Shown here one piece after another: positions 35,147 to 45,479 of a stretch of 64,000 nucleotides of DNA. The notes beneath the pieces are model-generated. The model was not told the DNA's origin. It saw only the letters and a program-made list of their open reading frames with translations, and did no database searches. The stretch comes from Costus lasius (taxonomy: Eukaryota > Streptophyta > Magnoliopsida > Zingiberales > Costaceae): positions 9,762,001 through 9,826,000 of the forward strand of contig CM050449.1 in the NCBI GenBank assembly GCA_027563935.2. The letters are read 5' to 3'. The first letter of the stretch is position 1. Each line of letters starts with the position of its first letter. The translations under genes were made by a program, and so were the position numbers.

Positions 35147-35735
35147 GTTCATGGACGGAAAAATTTTGGTAGAAGACCAAAATCTGCATCAAGTGAGTTT
35201 ATCTTGGGTACAAAAATCTCAAATTTTTTTTTAAAAAAAATTCAAAGGAAAGTCAACGTACACGAATATAAGTCAACATGTATAAAAATTTAACTACTTT
35301 TTAATCCTAGTTTAAAAGTTAATTTACATGAAAAATAGTCAACTCACACGATTTTAATATCCATCAAAATTTCGTGTAATAATCTGTGAATTTCGTGTAA
35401 TATGCTCAGATTTTTGTATAATCTCGTCCAGTTTTCGTATAATCTCACTTATTTTTCATGTAAACTTGCCCAGTTTTATATAATCTGCTCAGAATTTTAT
35501 GTATTAATTTTAATTTTCGTGTAATCCACCTAGTTTTCATATAATTCGCTCAGAATTTCGTATAATAATATTAATTTTCGTATAATTCGCCTAAAACTTT
35601 GTGTATAGTGATTATGTTTTCGTATATGTTAACTAGTATTCGTGTATGTTGATTTTATTTTAAAATTTTTTAAAAAAATTTTGAGATTTGTGTAGCAAAG
35701 ATAAACCCAGTGTCAAAATTTTTCCGTTCGTGGAC
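35147..35735. mobile_element. Foldback/MITE-like element with internal degenerate repeats
   Basis: The ends are inverted repeats of about 130 bp, imperfect: GGACGGAAAAATTTTGG near 35153 against CAAAATTTTTCCGTTCG near 35714, then AAATCTCAAATTTT against TTGAGATTTGTG. The core (about 35365-35640) consists of 25-30-bp degenerate units around TTTTCGTATAATYCGCTCAG. No target duplication could be fixed. Confidence 0.6.
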
Positions 35736-35871
35736 ATCTTCCAACATCTATCATGCCTACACGGAAAAATTCATGCTAGATTCCAGCAATGCAGGATCAC
35801 AAGCAGAGAGCCCACTCAAAATTTCAAGCCAAGTATCTTATCAAGATTTAAAATACTGTATATAAAAATTT

Positions 35872-35950
35872 TAGTTTACCCCCACTAAATAAATTCTAAT
35901 CTTCATAATATTACCCCAGTATCAATTGCCTCCACATATCTATTTGTGAT
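35872..35950. repeat. Truncated copy of the 200-bp hAT-like MITE
   Basis: The segment resembles the right half of the complete MITE at 40303-40502 (CCCCCACT.AATAAATT, then ATTACCCC..TATCAATT.CC). Neither terminal repeat is present. Confidence 0.45.
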
Positions 35951-35970
35951 CACTAATCAAGGCTTGGAGC

Positions 35971-37189
35971 TCAGTACCCCATCAGCTCGATCACGTCTGC
36001 GACGTCCTCCCCGCAGTTCAGTTGCACCATAGCCAATTCCTCGTCCTCGACAACAACCTCGGATTTCTCTTCCTCTTCCTCACCGTCCAAGAGGGCACTC
36101 TCTTTCAGGAGCTCTTCCATTGTCAAATAATCGATCGCAGCCGTGTTATTGTCGACTGGCCCTATCGAGCTGCCTCCGATGCTGTCCACTTCAGAAAACA
36201 AGAGGCTCTCCATTTCTGAGCTGACGGCAATTCCATCTGCAACGGTCCCAAGGTCTTCGGTACCCGGGCTTGCCAGCAATCGCCTCTTCTTCCCGGTACT
36301 ATCGAGCTTCTTATGCTGCTAAACGCGATGCACGAGCTTCTGTAGAAAGGTGGGATTCTTGAGCGCCCGCGGCAAGAAGGCCGTCACCTGCTGCTGTCTC
36401 CTCTCTGCGCCCTGCATCCGCCGCTCCATCTCGAGGAGCTGCGCTCGGGAGCTCTGCTGCTGCCGCCGCAGCTTCACGATCTCCTGCAGCAGCGCTTGGC
36501 GGTCCATCCGCAGCCTGTCCACCTCCTCGAAGTCAGACCTGCCCAATTCGACGCAGCCGTCGCCGCCGCCATCGCTGCTGTGATGCTGGTTCGAGCTTTG
36601 AGCCACGTTGCACCGCCGCTTAATGTTCTTGAGTAGATGCCGCTGCCCGCCCAAGAAATCCGCATTCGCGTACTCCAATCTTCCGGGATCGACCTTGCAA
36701 AGCCCTGCATCCGGAACCAATTAAACAATGCTAACCCTTTTAGCCAAATTTCCCAATGCGATTCATCCAAATTATCCAAAACTCCACACAATTTCAGACT
36801 TTTTTCTAATAATGATGTTACGGAAGATGTAAACTTTACCAAAACTCCGCACCCAAACTTAAAAGGCATAGCACTGAACCAGGGAAGGTAGGACAACTTA
36901 CGTAGATATTGAGCTGTCGAATAAAGCTGGAGAAGTTGTTGTGCTTGAAATATTTGGGCAGAATGGCCGTGGAGAACATCTCGGAATCCCAGACGATGAA
37001 GCTATTCCAGGCTCGGCTCCATGATATCACAGCGTCCGTCTCGGGGTCATCCACCATTTCGAATATCTTCGTCACGAAAGGCGGCGGACCGACCTCGTGA
37101 AGGACTTGCATCGGCAGCGGCGTCCCCCCCCCCCCCCCCCCCCCCCCCTCACTGTCTTCCTCCTCCACAACCACCACTGCATTCTCCAT
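35971..37189 (-). pseudogene. Heat shock transcription factor (class A-like), disrupted
   Basis: HSFs bind nGAAnnTTCn elements and activate heat-stress genes. Exon 1 (36902-37189, 96 codons) has a Gly run and most of the DNA-binding domain: [47 protein letters not shown]. The intron sits at the conserved HSF position (donor TAC|GTAAG, acceptor GCAG|GGC). Exon 2 (35971-36704) should continue GFRKVDP; it reads GGCTTTGCAAGGTCGATCC, one base short, so the frame shifts there. In the shifted frame the family sequence resumes (KVDPGRLEYANADF, GGQRHLLKNIKRR, the heptad oligomerisation region, AFLPRALKNPTFLQKLVHRV). A TAG at 36319-36321 follows, then in the same frame QHKKLDSTGKKRR, a likely nuclear localisation signal, and an acidic tail to 35971. 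No clear AHA motif (FWxxF/L) is seen. Two disablements suggest a pseudogene; assembly error at the deletion is the main alternative. Nearest subgroup appears to be A2/A6/A7. Confidence 0.85.
37124..37148. repeat. C25 homopolymer inside HSF exon 1
   Basis: Twenty-five consecutive C (G on the coding strand), encoding eight Gly after Glu14. Its current length keeps the ATG in frame with the DNA-binding domain. Such a run is prone to slippage and to sequencing error. Confidence 0.95.
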
Positions 37190-37209
37190 TGATCGCTGTC
37201 GACGAATTA

Positions 37210-38984
37210 TGTTATATAAAAAAAAAAATAATGAAATAATTAATTAATTAATTAATAATAAATATAAATAGATTTAAAAAAAAAACTAAAAACCCTAATC
37301 TTTTACTGTTCCCCTTCTCCCACGCGTGCGCCGTTCGCCCGCTTCTCCCCCTCTCTCGTTCCTTCCTCTGGCGACAATCGGAGCCGGCGGCGACACAGGG
37401 AAGCCAGCGTCGGTCTTCCTTCCCTCTTTCCGGCGTTGATTGGCGGCAGGCGGCGGCGGATTTCGTCGAAGCAGCGACGAGCGGCAGCATCAGCGGCTTC
37501 CTTCCTTCCTCCCTTCTTCCTCAGCGTCCCAGCTCCCTTCCTGTGCCGACGGCGGCGGCAATCGACGGCGGTGAGCAGGGTTCCGGCGACGTACAGTACC
37601 GGCGCCCCTCTCCTCTTCTTTGTGTGTTGACTTTGTTATTAGGTAGGTAAGAGTATAACCTAAGTTTTACCTTGATTTGATGATAATGTTAGAGGTATGA
37701 TTGGTAAATTCATAGGAATTATGTAGTATGTTCACCCTAAATTTGATGAATGTATCAAGATGATAAATTGGGGATAAGGTCATATTCATATCATAATTTG
37801 TGAAATCAAGATTAGAGGTATTCATGGTAAAAATATATTATTTTGTAGATGTGTTGATGACTAGACTTAGACGGTAATTGATACTATTTTTCTTGACATG
37901 TTTATTGTAAGGTAACGTGGGACTAGACGTGCCTGAGGTGTGAGCACCTGTAGTTTATTCTCTTGACAGAAGATTTTACTTTCAGGTAGGGATCCTACCT
38001 TCATTTTCTTGTATGGTGCTAAGTCGTGTGCTTAGACACCAATCCTTTTGCTTCTATCTGCTTGATTTGTATCTTATACCTTTTGTGCTCTCTGAATTTC
38101 ATTGGTGCATATAGATGCGTGTTTGGTTTTTATTTGTTATTATAAAAGGAAGAACAATTGCATATTTTATTTGGCTATTGAGCATACCTTCATGATATGT
38201 TTATTGTTGTTATATGCACATGGTTGAGATATGATATGTTATAGTGTGTTGAGATTTATTGTTGTATGCTTCGGGCGTGCGCGTCGTACGTGGAGTGGAG
38301 ATTCGTCGGCGAGGTCACGTATTAGACCATAGCGCCGACTGTGTGTGGGCTATTGGTGGTTGCCGGTCAGGGTTACTGTCAGATTGTCCTTTGGACAATA
38401 CTGGGGTTTCCAAGTGTTGGACGCAACACTATCGGGCTGTCTGATGGCAGTCGTTCCACTTTTGGAGCTTGGGGGTGGAACCACTCTTATTAGAGTGCGA
38501 GACGTAATGCAATGTTTGTGACCATGAACAGCTCCCTTTTTATGTGATAGGATCTATATTGTTCATGTTATTTTTACTTGCACATGTATATGATATTCAT
38601 GTAGTTCATAAACTTGATATCCTTCTTGAACACACATTCATATTCTTGTTAATCCCTACTTAGCTATTTGGCTAACCCCCTTTGTTTTGCTTCCAGGTAC
38701 TTATCAGTTGCAGTCTAGAGGTGGATAGATAGACTAGAGACTTCCTTGGAGAGTGTCTAACGAATTGTCATATCTTCTATTTCTTGCTTTATCTGGACAT
38801 ACATTGATTATAGTTCTTTTATGTTTATTAAATTGGTTTTGAGACTTGTTATAAGAATTTGTGATTTAATGTATTGGAATTTTATTAATGGTTTTGTGAA
38901 TTATGGATTGGATTTTTGTAGTGCATGTTTAACATGCCAAATTGTTGTGTCTCGGTAAATTGAGTTATTTATCGGGGCATGACA
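37210..38984. mobile_element. Putative solo LTR just upstream of the HSF gene
   Basis: 1775 bp beginning TGTTATAT and ending GGGGCATGACA, flanked by the 5-bp direct repeat AATTA (37205-37209 and 38985-38989). The TG...CA ends and 5-bp duplication fit an LTR. A GC-rich block lies at 37310-37620 and another at 38270-38510. No primer-binding site or coding region follows, so a solo LTR is the simplest reading. AATTA is a common word in this AT-rich DNA and no partner copy is in the window, so the call is tentative. The left edge is 20 bp upstream of the HSF ATG. Confidence 0.55.
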
Positions 38985-39047
38985 AATTATCTACTTGTCC
39001 TCCGTTAAGTGTCAGTCGAGTGTTTAAGTGCGGAACAAGAGCAGCGC

Positions 39048-39075
39048 TATTTAAGGAAGACGAACGGAATTTTCT
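39048..39075 (-). promoter_or_regulatory. Candidate displaced HSF promoter (TATA-like and HSE-like motifs)
   Basis: Past the putative solo LTR, the minus strand has TTAAATA (39048-39054), about 60 bp from the insertion point. Just upstream is an nGAAnnTTCn heat shock element unit (39066-39075, GGAATTTTCT). If the LTR insertion is real, this would be the original HSF core promoter, now about 1.8 kb away. Motifs are short and could be chance. Confidence 0.3.
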
Positions 39076-39317
39076 TATTGGAGAGCGGTGTTCTCGTTCG
39101 GTGGAAGCGCTTTGTCCCGGCTCCAACAGGGAACACACTCAGCACATTTATGTGGGTCCAGCTTTGAGGTGACACGTGTAGATTTACGATGCTTCCGGTT
39201 AATGGAGGTGAACCCGTCAAGGAGAATAGCGATACGATCTGGTAATCACAACCGTTCGATTGAGCAGACAGTGATGGAATCGAATGGCAAATTCTTGATC
39301 TCGGTATATATATATAT

Positions 39318-39836
39318 ATAATATAGTAGAATTCAGGTAAATTTTCTAGAATTTGTATGCAATAAAGTAGAATCAAAATAAATTTTGTAAAATCTGTTTA
39401 CAATAAAATAGAATCAAGGCAAATTTCGTAGAATATGTATACAATAAAGTAGAATCTGTATATGATAAACTAGAATTCAAAATAAAAAATTACAAACTTT
39501 CATATTTGTTAACAAGTATATTATCCTAAACTATTTATGCACCCTCTAAAGAGATCCAAAGCAATATAGATAGATTCTACGAAATTTGTCTGGATTCTAC
39601 TTTATTGTATACATATTCTACGAAATTTGCATGAATTCTATTTTATTATATATAGATTCTATGAAATTTACCCGGATTCTACTTTATTATATATAGATTC
39701 TATAAAATTTGCCTAAATTCTATTTTATTTGCCTGGATTCTATTTTATTGTATATAAATTCTACGAAATTTTATCAGGATTCTACTTTATTGCTTGGATT
39801 CAACTTTAAGACTGCTTCAAGATTCACGTGTGTACC
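39318..39836. repeat. AT-rich inverted-repeat block, copy A
   Basis: Built from roughly 40-bp units such as AATTTYGTAGAATNTGTAT plus CAATAAAGTAGAATC. Units run forward at 39318-39485 and as reverse complements at 39570-39800 (GATTCTAC, GAAATTTGCCTGGATTCTAC). The block can form a long imperfect hairpin with a loop around 39490-39565 and continues into the near-perfect hairpin to its right. Confidence 0.75.
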
Positions 39837-39837
39837 C

Positions 39838-40009
39838 TATCTTTAAGATGCATGAAAATAAGATGAGGGATCTTTCTTTTGATTGAAACGAAGGGTCCCT
39901 TTCGAGGCCTTTTTTTCGCAACATGAGAAAAAAGGCCTGCAAAGGGACCCTTCGTTTCAATCAAAAGAAGGGTCCCTCATCTTATTTTCATGCATCTTAA
40001 AGATAGAAT
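39838..40009. repeat. Near-perfect 80-bp-arm hairpin
   Basis: The left arm (39838-39915) runs from CTATCTTTAAGATGCATG through GATTGAAACGAAGGGTCCC. Its reverse complement (39927-40009) runs from AAAAAAGGCCTGCAAAGGGA through TTTCATGCATCTTAAAGATA. They are separated by about 10 bases (TCGCAACATG). Only a few mismatches are visible. A transcript would fold into an 80-bp duplex. Confidence 0.85.
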
Positions 40010-40049
40010 ATGTGCACGAATCTCGAAATAGTCCTAAAGTAGAATATAT

Positions 40050-40995
40050 ATATATATCTATACTAAAGTAGAATTCAAGTCAATTTTGTAGAATTTGTAT
40101 ATAATAAAGTAGAATCTAAGTAAATTTTGTAGAATCTGTTTACAATAAAATAGAATCAAGGCAAATTTCGTAGACTATGTATACAATAAAGTAGAATCTG
40201 TATATAATAAACTAGAATTCAAAATAAAAAATTGCAAACTTCCACATTTGTTAACAAGTATATTATCCTAAACTATTTATACACCATCTAAAGAGATCCA
40301 AACAGTGGTGGATCCACATGTACGTGAGTGTGGGCAAATGCCCCCACTCAAATTTTAAAATTAGTATAATATGAGTACATATTTATAATATTACATGTCA
40401 ATAAATTTTGATTTGCCCCCACTTAATAAATTATAATCTTTCTATATTGCCCCCCAAATATTAATTACCCCCATACACCTCTGGGTCCTAGATCCGCCAC
40501 TGGATCCAAAGCAATGTGGATAGATTCTATGAAATTTGTCTGGATTCTACTTTATTGTATACAGATTCTATGAAATTTGCATAAATTCTATTTTATTATA
40601 TACAGATTCTATGAAATTTACCTGGATTCTACTTTATTATATATAGATTCTATGAAATTTGTCTGGATTCTACTTTATTGTATACAGATTCTATGAAATT
40701 TGCATAAATTCTATTTTATTATATACAGATTCTATGAAATTTACCTGGATTCTACTTTATTATATATAGATTCTATAAAATTTGCCTAAATTCTATTTTA
40801 TTTGCCTGGATTCTACTTTATTGTATATAAATTCAATGAAATTTATCAGGATTCTACTTTATTGCTCGGATTCTACTTTAAAGCTACTTTGAGATTCACA
40901 TGTATACCCTATCTTTAAGATGTGTGAAAATAAGATGAGGGACTCTTCTTTTGATTGAAACGAAGGGTCCATTCGCAGGCTTTTTTTCCCGCAAC
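40050..40995. repeat. AT-rich inverted-repeat block, copy B
   Basis: Second copy of the block at 39318-39925, in direct orientation. It ends with only the left arm of the hairpin (to GGTCCATTCGCAGG near 40980). It differs from copy A by an inserted 200-bp MITE and by one extra internal set of repeat units (about 40640-40740). Confidence 0.75.
40303..40502. mobile_element. 200-bp hAT-like MITE
   Basis: Termini CAGTGGTGGATC and GATCCGCCACTG are inverted repeats, flanked by a perfect 8-bp duplication GATCCAAA (40295-40302 and 40503-40510). The paralogous block A carries the uninterrupted site (AGAGATCCAAAGCAAT near 39549), so the insertion is directly shown. It has no coding capacity. Confidence 0.9.
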
Positions 40996-41116
40996 ATGCC
41001 CCCAGATGATGCAGTGGGAGTGGGGAGATAGCCACGTAGGCTATTATGAATAAAGTTTGCACACGTGTCCCGATCTCCCTAGAGCATTCGATGCATTGTG
41101 GTGGTCTCTGAGGATG

Positions 41117-41913
41117 GAAAAAATTTTCTGAGCAACCCCGTTGCTCAAGATTCCTGAGCACAGCCCCCTAAGATTCGAGAACGTGTCCAACTTTTATAAA
41201 TCTCAAGAAAACTAACATTAATAAATATCTCCGTCAATGGACGTTAACAGCTCCATTATGTGCAGCTCACATGGGACTTATGCACGGGTTTTAAAGCTAG
41301 GATTTATGTGTTGATGGCAGTCTTGTAATATTATGTGTTGGTATCATGGATGCTGTATCCACGATGATCGTGGACACAGTGTCCACGATCAAAAATATTA
41401 AAAAAAAATCATAGATATTTATATAGGCTGTATCCATGATAATGTAAGCTGCATCCACGAAAATACAGTTTGCATTATCATGGATGTAGCCTATATAAAT
41501 ATCCATGATTTTTTTTAATATTTATGATCGTGGATACTCTGTCCACAATCATCGTGGATACAACATCCACGATATCAACACATAATATTACAAGACTGTC
41601 ATCAACACATAAATCCTAGCTTTAAAACCCGTGCATAAGTCCCATATGAGCTGCACACTCCGAACAGCATCCACGATATCAACACATAATATTACAAGAC
41701 TGCCATCAATATATAAATCCTAGCTTTAAAACCCGTGCATAAGTCCCATGTGAGCTGCACACTCCGAACGCTAATGGAGCTGTTAACATCTGTTGACGGA
41801 GCTATTTATTAATATTAGTTTTCTTAAGATTTGTAAAAGTTGGACACGTTCTCGAATCCTAAGGGGCTGTGCTCAAGAATCTTGAGTAGCCCCGTTGCTC
41901 AGGAAATTTTTTC
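41117..41913. mobile_element. 800-bp foldback element
   Basis: Two long arms (41117-41447 and 41471-41913) are reverse complements. The ends are GAAAAAATTTTCTGAGCAAC on the left and GCTCAGGAAATTTTTTC on the right. The loop of about 23 bases lies at 41448-41470. The right arm is longer because a block of about 100 bp (CAACACATAATATTACAAGA onward) is tandemly duplicated at about 41571-41769. No transposase and no clear target duplication. Confidence 0.85.
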
Positions 41914-42567
41914 GTAATTGGGGGATGGAAAATTTCAATTGGCAAGTATATATAGTGCATAGTCATTATAATGTATATCAAACATAAATAAATATAAATC
42001 ATCATAAGTTTTAAAGTCATTATAACCATTTGCAAATCTTTAAACTGAACTAATCTCAAAAAATCCAACCATTCCTCTTATCTATTTCAAACTGCTATTT
42101 TAACCATGTCAATTTGTCTTTTGGTATATGCATTTCTATCCACATTGATCTCTTCGACTTTTGCTCTCAGATGTGTAATGCAAAAAAGAACTAGCATGAA
42201 TACTAAAAAGAGAATGCAATTCATTTATAACTTCGGATAGTACAACTTGGATAGTCAAGAAAGTATGTCCCTATTTATTTATACTTTAATTTATTCCACC
42301 AATTTATCGTATTGCTACTGGTGAATTCTTAACTTTCTTCCTACCAATCATCTTCTTAGCGACATTTTGAGAGCTAGTTCCAACATTCATTGATGGGTTT
42401 CTTCTTTGAGAAACTAGATTCATCCATAGCTTCTTGTGAATCTTGTGGTATCCTGACAGGTAATAATAAGCTCCAAATAACACAATATTACTAAACATAA
42501 TATTATTTTTACTTTTTATCTCATGATGAATAGCATAGTCTTTTTCATAAACTTTGAATATTACTTA

Positions 42568-42997
42568 GGCCACATTTGGCCCAGTTTCTATTTCTAGTTT
42601 TTACTGATTGAAGAAGTACTAGTTGAAAAGATATTGGCTGAAGAAGTTTGAGGGTGTTTGGATGCACCACTTATGGTTAGATTATTCTATTTATAATAAA
42701 TAGTTTTTTAATTAAAAAATTATTAAGATAAAATTATATAATTAAATTTATAGTTAACTATAATTAAAATATTTATTAAAAATATTATGAGTTATACTAT
42801 TAAAGAATTATTATTACATTAAGGGTTATTGAGCATAAGCAGGTGGAGGCTAGAGAAGTAACTTCACCCCTGCTTCTCAGAGAAACAGTTAATTTGTTGG
42901 TTGGAACAGGGAAGCTAAAGGGCCAAACACTTCAACTTCTTGATTTTTGCTGGCCGCAAAGTCATAAGCACGCCCAAAAGCTAAGCCAAATAGAGCC
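42568..42997. mobile_element. Tourist-like (PIF/Harbinger) MITE
   Basis: 430 bp with inverted termini GGCCACATTTGGC and GCCAAATAGAGCC, flanked by TTA on both sides (42565-42567 and 42998-43000). TTA duplication and GGCC..TTTGGC ends are typical of PIF/Harbinger-derived MITEs. The interior is AT-rich and non-coding. Confidence 0.8.
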
Positions 42998-43000
42998 TTA

Positions 43001-45479
43001 TTAACTTAGAAATGTAATTGTATAATGTATCAAATTAACAATATGTTCACATTATTCATAATTGCCAAAAAAATATAAAATATACCTCAATCTTTGTTAA
43101 CCACTAATCTGCCAGTGCCACTATTTCTATTTCTAATTGGGCATCCCTCTCAAGTCCCTTTTAATTCTTTCTATAATCTCTGGTTAGCTTTTAGTTGCCA
43201 CTATTCTATCACAAGGTAAACTAAAAAAGTGTTGAAAATTTTTTATTATATATTTTCAACTTGAACATTGAAATATATGTTAAGTATCATATTTTTCTCA
43301 ACCACTATGAGTCTATGATACAAACCATCCTAAAAAAATTTGAGTGCTTTGGAAGTTCCAAAATGCCTTCCCATATCTTTTTATATTTTATTCCATCTAT
43401 GCCATTATTTAGAAGTAGATTTCTAATGATAAGTAAAAAAACATTTATAAATTTGATAAAAAATTTTAAAATAATGACAAACCCGACCCGATAAAAAATT
43501 AACTAAAAAAATAATATTCTTTTAATATTAGTGAGGGAGGGAGTAAGAAATTTAAAATTTTTTATTTTCTTATGTATATATAATAAAATTACACTTCGAA
43601 TCGAGTTCGGAGCGTCTCGCCCTGTTTAATGAAGACTGAGGTTACTTCAAAACTTGATAAATTTGAGTTTTCTCTATCAACAGTAGGTTGGATCACTCCA
43701 AAACTCGATAAACTTGAGTTATCTTTGTCAGTAGTAAGTCGGGTTAGAGCGAGACAGGGTTTTCTTGCCAACCCTATTAATAATAAGCATTAATAAGATT
43801 AAACAAAATATCATTCCTTGCTATACACACTATAAGAAAAAAACATCAAAATAATAATTAAAAAAACTAAAAACTACATGCAAACAAATTTTCACTAAAA
43901 TAGTCTACAATATCCATCCCAGTTGAAGTCCGTCTACACTATATTCTGAGTTTTTGGCAATTAGAAGTGTGATGAGTTATATTCACTTAAGTTCGAACAT
44001 GACAATATATACATTTTAAATTGAGTCAGGCAGCTTGAAAGCAATACAAGCCATTATGAGAAAGAAATGCTCATACACCAATTCAAACTCACACTCTCCT
44101 GATGAAATCAATTTTATGAAGACGGCTAAAAGCTATCATTTCAGGCACATCAAAAGAGAAGAAAATAAATCTGCCAACTGGTTTGCAAGATATGCAAAGA
44201 AACTCAAAATCCAAAATGTATAAAATATCAATTCACCAACTGAATTGACCAAACTTTTGATTAGGAATTTAATAGACTGATATAATTCAATAAAGTTTTG
44301 TTTAAAAAAATTTATTTCAATGATGCAAGATTACAGTGAGCAATAACTTTGAATCCAAATTTTTTTAAAAATTATTTCACGATTCCACAAGAGGTGTTGA
44401 GAACGATAAAATGTATTGCTGGTCTGCAATCAGACCGTGTAAATAAACAATAAATACTGGATTGTTCAACAAATTACTAACTCAGACAGACATTCTACAC
44501 ATATTTGGAAACAACCATTTCCTAATGGGACAATCACATATGGAAAATTTCAATTTCATTGATGATTCACCATCAGCAGAATGCTGGGTGACAATAATCA
44601 AATACACCATCGAAAATTCGAAATTCCTTTATGTTCATGGTCCCCGAATTAATAAATACAGAAGATGACAAAATATTAAAAACAAAAAAGTCAGAAAGCA
44701 AAATTGTATTCCATGAAGTCAACAAATAGTGTTCATTTCATTCTATGAAGTTTCTCTTTTTCTTCTTCTCTCTTTTACTACTAAATTATTATTAAGAAAA
44801 TTAATAATATAATTTATAATATTTTCAATAAATATTTTAATTATAGTTAACTAAAAATTTAGTAATATAATTTTTTAATAAAAAAATTATTTATTATAAA
44901 TAGAATAATATAACTAATAGCTGTGCATCCAAACACCTTCGAAATTTTTTCAGCCAGCATCTTTTTAATCAATATTTCTTCAATCAACATCTTTTTACCA
45001 GTACTTCTTCAGCCAATAAAAGTTAAAAATAAAAGGTAGACCGTATAGTATTTGTTTATCTTTAATAACAATTGATAGGTATAATTTATATACTTATGTC
45101 TATTATTAAAAACTTATATTTATATATTAAAATAATAATAATAATAACAATAATAAACAAGAAAACGAAAACCCTTGGTTGGTGTGTAATTTTGTATAGT
45201 ATCCAAACTGTGGTGTGGCCAATGAATGCATAACGATCCAATCCAAAGACTTTTATTAGGTGCGAAAAAGGACTTTTACGACTGTTCCCCCACGCCACAC
45301 CTGCCTGGTTCTCTATTTTGTCTCGTCTCATTTGAATTTCAAACGCCCCAAACGGCTAGTGTACTGCAATCCCGACAGCCGCCCACAGCGACAGCTCCAG
45401 CCTTTCTTTCAGAGTTTCAGTCCTTCCTACCCCGAATCCCACAACTCTTTCCCTCCAAGAGGAAGTGCTGTCTCAAGCC
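43001..45479. other. Intergenic, AT-rich, with repeat fragments
   Basis: No functional gene recognised. At 43640-43740 a 50-bp unit (AAAACTTGATAAATTTGAG type) occurs twice. A 62-codon frame at 44035-44223 ends FRHIKREENKSANWFARYAK, reminiscent of the tail of LINE-type RNase H domains, but nothing else supports it. 45250-45479 is probably the IQD promoter and leader. Confidence 0.45.
44780..45045. repeat. Partial inverted copy of the Tourist-like MITE
   Basis: The reverse complement of this stretch aligns with about 42590-42810 of the complete MITE (GTGTTTGGATGCAC, TATTCTATTTATAATAAATA, TAGTTAACTATAATTAAAAT). Neither terminus is clear. Confidence 0.7.

Noticed and set aside
44035..44223. 62-codon frame with an RNase H-like tail
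   Set aside because: Only one short motif-like stretch (FRHIKREENKSANWFARY) is suggestive. No catalytic residues or adjoining RT can be seen.
45465..45479. Upstream ATG as the IQD start
   Set aside because: It adds MLSQA before the family-typical [17 protein letters not shown]; the second ATG fits IQD proteins better.
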